Assembly: GCA_019419725.1 (NCBI GenBank) | Contig: DXZL01000078.1 | Location: 1-6,591, forward strand | DNA from: Veillonella sp. | GTDB taxonomy: Bacteria > Bacillota > Negativicutes > Veillonellales > Veillonellaceae | Length of the DNA: 6,591 nt | Direction: 5' to 3' | Shown: piece by piece, positions 1 to 4,981 of the stretch | How the letters are laid out: every line of letters starts with the position of its first letter | How positions within the stretch are numbered: position 1 is the first letter of the stretch | Made by a program: the position numbers and the translations under genes | The notes under the pieces: generated by a model | Databases searched by the model: none | Told to the model about the DNA's origin: nothing | Seen by the model: the letters and a program-made list of their open reading frames with translations, nothing else

Positions 1-1571
1 TTGTATCTATTAAAGAGGATTATTTAGACGGTAAATTATCCTTGGAAGAGGGTAACCGTATTTTAAAAGAAAAATTAGGCACTTGTACGCCAGATGAGTT
101 CGCTTATGCAGAGCAGAGTTTAAAAGGTGTTTACAAGGATGAAGAAATCCTAGATAAGATGGATGACTTATTGAACTTGTTTGATGGCGTATTAGTTCGC
201 GCAGAAAATGAGTATCCTGAAAATCATCCATTGTGGGCCTATTTAGAAGAAATTAATGCAGTTGAAAAGGTCGCTCTTGAAGCCGATGAATTATTGAAGC
301 AAGAGAATTTTATTAAAAATCCTTGGCTTGGTATTTTTGATTCTTTAGCGCAATGGAGAACTCATTTATCTCGTAAGCAAAATCAACTGTATCCAATGCT
401 AGAAGATCATGGTTTTGACCGACCAACACGTATTATGTGGACCTTTGATGACGGCGTACGCGATGCTATTTCTGCATCCTATGCTTTGCTACGGGAGGAT
501 AAGTACGAAGAATTCTTAGCGTCTGTACCAGAAACATTAGAGAAGTTACGCGATTTGAACTCCAAAGAGTTAGAAGTGCTGTTGCCAACATCGTATAAAC
601 TGTTAAGTGATGAAGAGTTTGTGCGCATGAGCAAAAATGACCATGAAATTGGTTATGCTATCATTGATCCGCCAGGTTTATACGTGGTGCCGGGTATCAA
701 TGATTCTGCGGCGCAACTAAATGCAAATAACTCCGGTCAAAACGGTGTATCTAACGAGTTCCTAAACGATTTGGCAGGTCTATTATCCAAATATGTTGGT
801 CCTGTAGGCGGTGCAGCGGTTAGTAAGGATGTAGTTTTAGATGTAGCCACTGGCAAATTGACATTGGAGCAAATCAATTTGTTATTCCGTCATCTGCCTG
901 TGGACTTATCCTATGTAGATGAAAATGAACTCGTTAAATTCTACAGTGATACACCACATCGCATTTTCCCTCGCAGTGCTAATGTTATTGGCCGTGAGGT
1001 TAAGAACTGTCATCCCGCAAAATCTGTTCATGTTGTAGAAGAAATCGTAGAGAAGTTCCGTTCTGGTGAGCAAAATCAAGCTGAATTCTGGATCAATAAA
1101 CCGGGATTGTTTATCTACGTTATCTACACGGCAGTGCGCGATGAAAATGGTAAATTCCGTGGTGTCTTAGAAATGATGCAAGATTGTACGCATATTCGTG
1201 AGCTTGAAGGGTCTCGTACCTTGTTGACTTGGGATAAAACTGATTTTGTGGGAAATACAGATAATAATGGTAATGATAAATCCCTAGCTCAAGAGGCTGC
1301 AGAAGAGGTCGATGAAGAACCACTTACTACCGATGCAGATGGGAGATTTCATATCGACGCAAAAACAACTCTTTCTAATTTGATTAAACAAAGTCCTGAG
1401 GTGGTAGATTATTTAATTTCTTTAAATCCTAAATTTGAAAAATTGAAAACACCTATGGTAAAAGTAATGGCTAAGGTAGCAACCATCAAGATGATTGCGG
1501 AACGCGGTGATTTTGATGTAAATGATTTGATTGGTAAAATCGACGCATTCATTAATAAAAATAAGAAATAA
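1..1571 (+). CDS. DUF438 / hemerythrin-like / PAS / DUF1858 domain protein (5' end outside window)
   Basis: The reading frame is open from base 3 to the TAA at 1569-1571 with no convincing start, so the gene begins upstream; the TTG at 42 is not a believable start. Four regions can be seen. A helical DUF438-like segment (about 3-190) precedes a hemerythrin-like helical domain (about 200-510) with the family's HGFDRP...MW pattern. A PAS domain of the DUF438-associated type (about 870-1230) contains GREVKNCHPAKSVH and AEFWIN. After an acidic linker (about 1245-1335) comes a C-terminal DUF1858 helical domain (about 1345-1560) of the type lacking CxxC. No membrane segment is seen, so it is probably cytoplasmic. 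Related proteins are thought to be redox, gas or ligand sensors, but no function is established. The expected metal ligands of the hemerythrin-like part look degraded (Gln at 378-380). The domain assignment is fairly secure; the role is unknown. Confidence 0.85.
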   Translation, partial: VSIKEDYLDGKLSLEEGNRILKEKLGTCTPDEFAYAEQSLKGVYKDEEILDKMDDLLNLFDGVLVRAENEYPENHPLWAYLEEINAVEKVALEADELLKQENFIKNPWLGIFDSLAQWRTHLSRKQNQLYPMLEDHGFDRPTRIMWTFDDGVRDAISASYALLREDKYEEFLASVPETLEKLRDLNSKELEVLLPTSYKLLSDEEFVRMSKNDHEIGYAIIDPPGLYVVPGINDSAAQLNANNSGQNGVSNEFLNDLAGLLSKYVGPVGGAAVSKDVVLDVATGKLTLEQINLLFRHLPVDLSYVDENELVKFYSDTPHRIFPRSANVIGREVKNCHPAKSVHVVEEIVEKFRSGEQNQAEFWINKPGLFIYVIYTAVRDENGKFRGVLEMMQDCTHIRELEGSRTLLTWDKTDFVGNTDNNGNDKSLAQEAAEEVDEEPLTTDADGRFHIDAKTTLSNLIKQSPEVVDYLISLNPKFEKLKTPMVKVMAKVATIKMIAERGDFDVNDLIGKIDAFINKNKK

Positions 1572-1591
1572 TTGAGCTTTTTAATATGAAA

Positions 1592-1627
1592 GAGGCAAGG
1601 TCGAGTGACCCTGCCTCATTTTATTTT
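1592..1627 (+). terminator. Rho-independent terminator after the DUF438/PAS gene
   Basis: The outer stem GAGGCA (1592-1597) pairs with TGCCTC (1612-1617). After one A/C mismatch, GGTC (1599-1602) pairs with GACC (1607-1610) around a GAGT loop. A T-rich tail, ATTTTATTTT, follows at 1618-1627. It lies 20 nt after the stop codon and separates this gene from pckA. Confidence 0.92.
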
Positions 1628-1742
1628 GTTATTAGTATTGTGTAGTGACTATGAACATTGAATCATATGTGGTTTACCTTGGTCGGAGCGTTAAGGAATG
1701 GTTAGTTATCGATTTTTGTTATTAGAGATGTGTTGCACTAAT

Positions 1743-1773
1743 TCAACATAAGCATGCATTAATTTCTTATAAT
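1743..1773 (+). promoter_or_regulatory. Candidate pckA promoter
   Basis: A perfect -10 hexamer TATAAT lies at 1768-1773. The best upstream match to -35 is TCAACA at 1743-1748 (4 of 6 to TTGACA), but the 19-bp spacer is long. A second possible -10, TACAAT (1811-1816), lacks a good -35. If the first is right, the pckA leader is about 135 nt. Confidence 0.4.
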
Positions 1774-1790
1774 TCATCTATTTTGTGTAT

Positions 1791-1800
1791 ACAAATTTGT
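1791..1800. promoter_or_regulatory. Palindrome ACAAATTTGT upstream of pckA
   Basis: A perfect 10-bp palindrome lies just downstream of the candidate promoter and 10 bp before TACAAT (1811-1816). It directly follows GTATAC, another palindrome (1787-1792). It could be an operator half of the pckA control region. A chance palindrome is possible in such AT-rich DNA. Confidence 0.3.
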
Positions 1801-1915
1801 CTGAAAAGGGTACAATAAAACATAATGAAAGTATTTGCCGAGGCAGTATTTTCTTATCTTAAACTACTTTTACAAGAGAAATTACGTATATATTAAAGGT
1901 GAGGATCTGGATACT

Positions 1916-3544
1916 ATGTCGACAAGACGCGTTTGGAAGCAAAGTGAAATTAAAACAAACCCATTATTTTCTAAGATGCGCAGTACTATTGAAACTGCAT
2001 TTTATGGAAACAATGTAACGCCTATTACATCTGTGGCACAAGCGTACCAATTGGCCACTGAAGAACCTGGTGTTATCGTCCTCGATATGCCTGTATATAA
2101 ACCATGCGAGCAAGGTTTGCCAGCTGATGCAAAGGTACTTGTTACAAACGATGGTAAAACTACAGGCCGTTATGCAAAAGCTCGTCGCATTATTGGCGAT
2201 GAAGGCATTGACGAAGTGGAACTTGCTAATATTGCACGTGATGCAGTGTATGATAGCCGTGGTAAAGAATGGATTTCTGCTGATACTATCGTAGGTCTTG
2301 ATAAAAAATTTACTGCTCGTGCGCATTTGATGATTCCAAAAGACCATGCATCCATTTTGTACTCTTGGATTATGAACTTTAAGTTCTTTGATGCAGCTGT
2401 AAAAGAATTTTACAATGATAGTGTAGAAATTCCAGAAGGCGATATTTATATCTATTCTGATCCTGACTATGTAGTACCAGGTCATCCAGGTGGGCTTGCT
2501 ATTTTTGATCCAGCTCATAACTGCGCTATGATTCTTGGTATGCGCTACTTCGGTGAGCATAAAAAAGGTACCCTTACATTGGCTTGGTCCTTGGCGAATC
2601 GTTTTGATTATGTAGCATGCCACGGCGGTATGAAACGTTACAATCTTGACAATGGTAAAAGCTACACTATCGGTGTATTTGGCTTGTCCGGTTCTGGTAA
2701 ATCTACATTAACTCATGAAAAGCATGATGGTCGTTATGATATTTCTATCTTGCATGACGATGCGTATATCATTAATACTAATGACTTGAGTTCTATTGCT
2801 CTTGAACCTACATATTTCGACAAAATGCAAGACTATCCTGTGGAACATCCTGCTAATGAATTCTTGTTAACACTACAAAATGTTGGCGTAACTATGGATG
2901 AGGATGGTCGTAAGGTTGTGTTGGCAGAAGATGTGCGTAATAATAATGGTCGTGCTATTAAATCTCAATTCTGGACAGATAATCGTGTAAACTACGTAGA
3001 TCAACCAGTTAATGCCATTGTATGGCTTATGAAAGATAAAACTTTGCCACCAATCCTTAAAATTAATGACCCTGTTTTGGCATCTACAATGGGCGCAACA
3101 CTTGCGACACGTCGTTCTACTGCTGAAAAGCTGGATGCTCACGTTGATCCAAATGCACTTGTTATCGAACCATATGCAAATCCATTCCGTACATATCCAT
3201 TGGTTCGTGACTATGAAAGCTACAAAAAATTATTCTCTGAATGTGGCGTACAATGTTACATCATGAATACAGGTTTCTTCTTGGAAGACAATATTCCTAA
3301 AGAGGTAACTCTTGATTTATTGGAACGTTTGGTAGAAGGCACATTGGACTTCAAACCATTCTATAAATATGAAAACCTCTCTTATGTTGAGGTTCCTGGT
3401 TTTGAACCACCATTCCAAGTGCGTGAATACCATCACCAATTACACAAAGCGTTTGAGTTCCGCTATGACTATGTAGAAAAACTTATTGGTCATAAAAACG
3501 AATTACCTCAAGAAGTATTGGATGTATTGAAAACTCTAATGTAG
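1916..3544 (+). CDS. pckA: Phosphoenolpyruvate carboxykinase (ATP)
   Basis: Converts oxaloacetate plus ATP to PEP, CO2 and ADP, the entry to gluconeogenesis; cytoplasmic. The ATG at 1916 is chosen over a TTG at 1835 because AGGTGAGG (1897-1904) precedes it and the family homology begins there. This gives 542 aa, normal for the family (about 520-540). Motifs (numbered from this start): TGR with Arg85, matching the substrate-binding Arg; GEHKKG with Lys217 and His236, spaced 19 apart like the Mn-binding Lys/His of E. coli PckA; P-loop GLSGSGKST (256-264); kinase-2 acid pair Asp281/Asp282; Arg357 in NRVNY, a likely counterpart of the catalytic Arg333. It is divergent: the usual SPKDK after TGR is YAKAR, and about five extra residues separate the P-loop from the acid pair. 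It is monocistronic, with a terminator after it. The family call is firm; exact activity is inferred from motifs. Confidence 0.88.
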   Translation: MSTRRVWKQSEIKTNPLFSKMRSTIETAFYGNNVTPITSVAQAYQLATEEPGVIVLDMPVYKPCEQGLPADAKVLVTNDGKTTGRYAKARRIIGDEGIDEVELANIARDAVYDSRGKEWISADTIVGLDKKFTARAHLMIPKDHASILYSWIMNFKFFDAAVKEFYNDSVEIPEGDIYIYSDPDYVVPGHPGGLAIFDPAHNCAMILGMRYFGEHKKGTLTLAWSLANRFDYVACHGGMKRYNLDNGKSYTIGVFGLSGSGKSTLTHEKHDGRYDISILHDDAYIINTNDLSSIALEPTYFDKMQDYPVEHPANEFLLTLQNVGVTMDEDGRKVVLAEDVRNNNGRAIKSQFWTDNRVNYVDQPVNAIVWLMKDKTLPPILKINDPVLASTMGATLATRRSTAEKLDAHVDPNALVIEPYANPFRTYPLVRDYESYKKLFSECGVQCYIMNTGFFLEDNIPKEVTLDLLERLVEGTLDFKPFYKYENLSYVEVPGFEPPFQVREYHHQLHKAFEFRYDYVEKLIGHKNELPQEVLDVLKTLM

Positions 3545-3563
3545 TCTCAAAATTTATTAAATC

Positions 3564-3580
3564 CTCAATATAATATTGAG
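3564..3580. repeat. 8-1-8 inverted repeat in the pckA 3' region
   Basis: CTCAATAT (3564-3571) and ATATTGAG (3573-3580) form a perfect inverted repeat around a single A, 20 nt after the pckA stop. No T-tract follows, so it is not a terminator by itself. It could be a protein site or a 3'-end RNA hairpin protecting the message. Confidence 0.5.
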
Positions 3581-3603
3581 ATTGTCTAACTGCTCAAATA
3601 AAA

Positions 3604-3632
3604 GGCCCTCCTTGTGGAGGGCTCTTTCTTTT
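3604..3632 (+). terminator. Rho-independent terminator of pckA
   Basis: GCCCTCC (3605-3611) pairs perfectly with GGAGGGC (3616-3622) around a TTGT loop. A G·T wobble extends the stem at 3604/3623, and a T-rich tail (TCTTTCTTTT) follows. It lies about 60 nt after the pckA stop and insulates the LysR gene. Confidence 0.95.
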
Positions 3633-3685
3633 GTGGTAATATATACTTATGATAAATCAATAATGTTTTGTTATAAGGTGTTTTT

Positions 3686-4591
3686 ATGGATATAAAGGAT
3701 ATTAAATATATAAGTACCATCGTTGAGATGGCATCATTTTCAAAGGCATCTAAAAAACTATATATCTCTCAACCCGCATTGAGTCAAAGTATTCGTCGCA
3801 TTGAGGCTGAATTAGGTGTACCTTTATTTGCTCGAGATCGGACAAAGGTTGTACCAACGGCTGCAGCCTTACAAATTGCTAAAGAGGGTATGCCTTTAGT
3901 AGGAAAGGTAGAGGCTTTAACGCAGTCGATCATTAATCAAGGGTCTGATGCGGCTTATCATGTGCGTATTGGATTATCTCAATTCTATGGTCACCATATG
4001 TTGGGAAAAACATTAAAGAGCTTTCAACAAATTGAGCCATCCTGGGAATTTCACGTAGTAGAAGGGGAGTCCCATTTTTTGGAGCAACAAATTTGTGATG
4101 GATTGGTTGATGTAGGTCTATTCCCAACACCAATCTACTCTCAGGCCCTTGAAAGTTATCCTGTGTTAGATGAGCAAATTTTATTAGCTGTTAGTGTAGA
4201 GAATAAAAAAGCTATAGCTATTGCTGACTCGCTCATGACACCGAATGGAATACATGAGATAGCACCATTTGGGTCTTTTCCTTTTATTCTCATAAGAGAA
4301 GGCCTTAAGTTGCGAACCTTGGTAAATCGTCTATGTCAGGCTGAATCCTTTGTGCCTAAAGCGGTTATTGGCTCTGAAAATCTTGACACTTGTAGATCCC
4401 TGGTAGAAGATGATTATGGTATTACTTTCTTGCCAAGTACATTAAATAGTAAGGGCGATGATGATAAAGTTAAATTCTATCCTTTAGCATCGAAACTATG
4501 TTTCCGTCAATTAGTTCTTGTAGCGAGATCAGATAGAGCAAAGCGATTCCATTTGCCTGAAGTGGCTCAAGTTATGCAACAATTCTTATAA
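3686..4591 (+). CDS. LysR-family transcriptional regulator
   Basis: A 301-aa DNA-binding regulator of normal LysR length. The N-terminal winged helix-turn-helix spans about residues 1-60, with the typical SFSKASKKLYISQPALSQSI block followed by RRIEAELGVPLFARDR. The rest is a substrate-binding-like effector domain starting near VRIGLS (about residue 93). The start is ATG at 3686 with AAGGTG at 3675-3680, five bases upstream. The ligand cannot be read from the sequence. The gene is oriented the same way as cooS (390 bp downstream) rather than divergent from a target, so classical divergent regulation is not seen. Either cooS or pckA could be its target; this is inference from position. No strong promoter is evident between 3633 and 3674. 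Confidence 0.93.
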   Translation: MDIKDIKYISTIVEMASFSKASKKLYISQPALSQSIRRIEAELGVPLFARDRTKVVPTAAALQIAKEGMPLVGKVEALTQSIINQGSDAAYHVRIGLSQFYGHHMLGKTLKSFQQIEPSWEFHVVEGESHFLEQQICDGLVDVGLFPTPIYSQALESYPVLDEQILLAVSVENKKAIAIADSLMTPNGIHEIAPFGSFPFILIREGLKLRTLVNRLCQAESFVPKAVIGSENLDTCRSLVEDDYGITFLPSTLNSKGDDDKVKFYPLASKLCFRQLVLVARSDRAKRFHLPEVAQVMQQFL

Positions 4592-4679
4592 ATTATACAG
4601 ATGGAATGTTAGAGTATTAAGTACTGTTTGCAAATAATAATTCATATAAAACAATATATAAATATAGTATTCTATAGAT

Positions 4680-4722
4680 AAAAGAGGTTAATTCCCTAAG
4701 TTCACAGGAATTAATCTCTTTT
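4680..4722 (+). terminator. Terminator hairpin after the LysR gene
   Basis: A 16-bp stem, AAAAGAGGTTAATTCC (4680-4695) with GGAATTAATCTCTTTT (4707-4722), contains one G·T wobble and an 11-nt loop. The arm starts with A's and ends with T's, so it may work in both directions. It lies 88 nt after the LysR stop. Confidence 0.85.
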
Positions 4723-4794
4723 GATTTGTGAAAGAAAACTGAAAATATCGAATTTGATAAATATAGTAATTACAATGTTTTTTGAAGTAAATGA

Positions 4795-4846
4795 GTCAAA
4801 AAATTCTCAAAAAATAATTGACAAATGCCCTGTCAAAAAATATACT
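4795..4846 (+). promoter_or_regulatory. Strong sigma-70-type promoter for cooS
   Basis: A perfect -35 TTGACA (4818-4823), an ideal 17-bp spacer and -10 TATACT (4841-4846) predict a start near 4852-4854. Two TCAAAAAAT blocks one helical turn apart (4796-4804 and 4807-4815) sit where an UP element would lie; a third copy overlaps the spacer and -10 (4833-4841). The layout predicts high basal strength, so a repressor is likely. Confidence 0.85.
4818..4836. promoter_or_regulatory. Dyad over the cooS -35 box, possible operator
   Basis: TTGACA (4818-4823) and TGTCAA (4831-4836) form a perfect 6-bp inverted repeat separated by 7 bp. The left arm is the -35 hexamer itself and the right arm lies in the spacer, so a bound protein would block RNA polymerase. 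The arms resemble FNR/CRP-type half-sites (TTGA...TCAA), but the spacing is not that of canonical FNR or CooA sites. The protein is unknown. Confidence 0.5.
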
Positions 4847-4852
4847 TAAATT

Positions 4853-4981
4853 AGGTTAAAACATATTTAGGAGATAGGATTTAAAACCCACAAGTGTGGT
4901 GGATTTAAAAAATAAAATAAAAGTAGAATATGTTTTCTTATTATTGTTAGTTGGCCTACGTAGGCCCCTAGGAGGTTTATT
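4853..4981 (+). promoter_or_regulatory. Structured 5' leader of cooS
   Basis: The predicted transcript begins about 128 nt before the start codon. AAAACATATT (4858-4867) can pair with AATATGTTTT (4927-4936), a perfect 10-bp outer stem beginning a few bases after the predicted start. Inside it, CCACA/TGTGG (4888-4892 and 4895-4899) form a short inner stem, flanked by the direct repeats GGATTTAAAA (4877-4886 and 4901-4910). A 14-bp palindrome, GGCCTACGTAGGCC (4953-4966), stands just before the ribosome binding site. It matches no riboswitch class I recognise. It may be a cis-acting RNA or a set of protein sites. Confidence 0.45.
4970..4975 (+). promoter_or_regulatory. Ribosome binding site of cooS
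   Basis: AGGAGG lies six bases before the ATG at 4982 and fixes the start, so the His-rich tail is translated as part of CooS. It stands three bases after the palindrome at 4953-4966, so folding there could affect translation. Confidence 0.93.

Larger units (their letters stand above)
1572..1915. other. Non-coding spacer between the PAS gene and pckA
   Basis: These 344 bases contain the terminator at 1592-1627, a 12-bp direct repeat TTTTGTTATTAG at 1624-1635 and 1714-1725, a candidate promoter (1743-1773) and a palindrome (1791-1800). The only reading frame on the plus strand with an ATG is a 24-codon one (1651-1725) with no ribosome binding site; it is not called as a gene. No tRNA, CRISPR or mobile-element signature is seen. 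Confidence 0.7.
4592..4981. other. Non-coding region between the LysR gene and cooS
   Basis: These 390 bases are very AT-rich. The first part (4592-4679) holds nothing recognisable beyond short palindromes such as AGTACT and CTATAG. A terminator hairpin (4680-4722) follows. The second half is the cooS control region: A-tracts, promoter, dyad and a structured leader, listed separately. No RNA gene or small ORF with a ribosome binding site was found. Confidence 0.75.

Noticed and set aside
1651..1725. 24-codon ORF in the spacer before pckA
   Set aside because: No ribosome binding site and no recognisable similarity; expected by chance.
1835..1915. N-terminal extension of pckA from TTG at 1835
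   Set aside because: There is no ribosome binding site, the sequence is unlike the family, and AGGTGAGG before ATG 1916 supports the shorter form.
1964..2623. 219-codon minus-strand frame inside pckA
   Set aside because: It is fully antisense to a well-supported enzyme gene, with no recognisable domain.
4012..4930. CRISPR array or tRNA in AT-rich repeats
   Set aside because: The repeats are short A-tracts and inverted arms; there are no regular repeat-spacer units and no cloverleaf.
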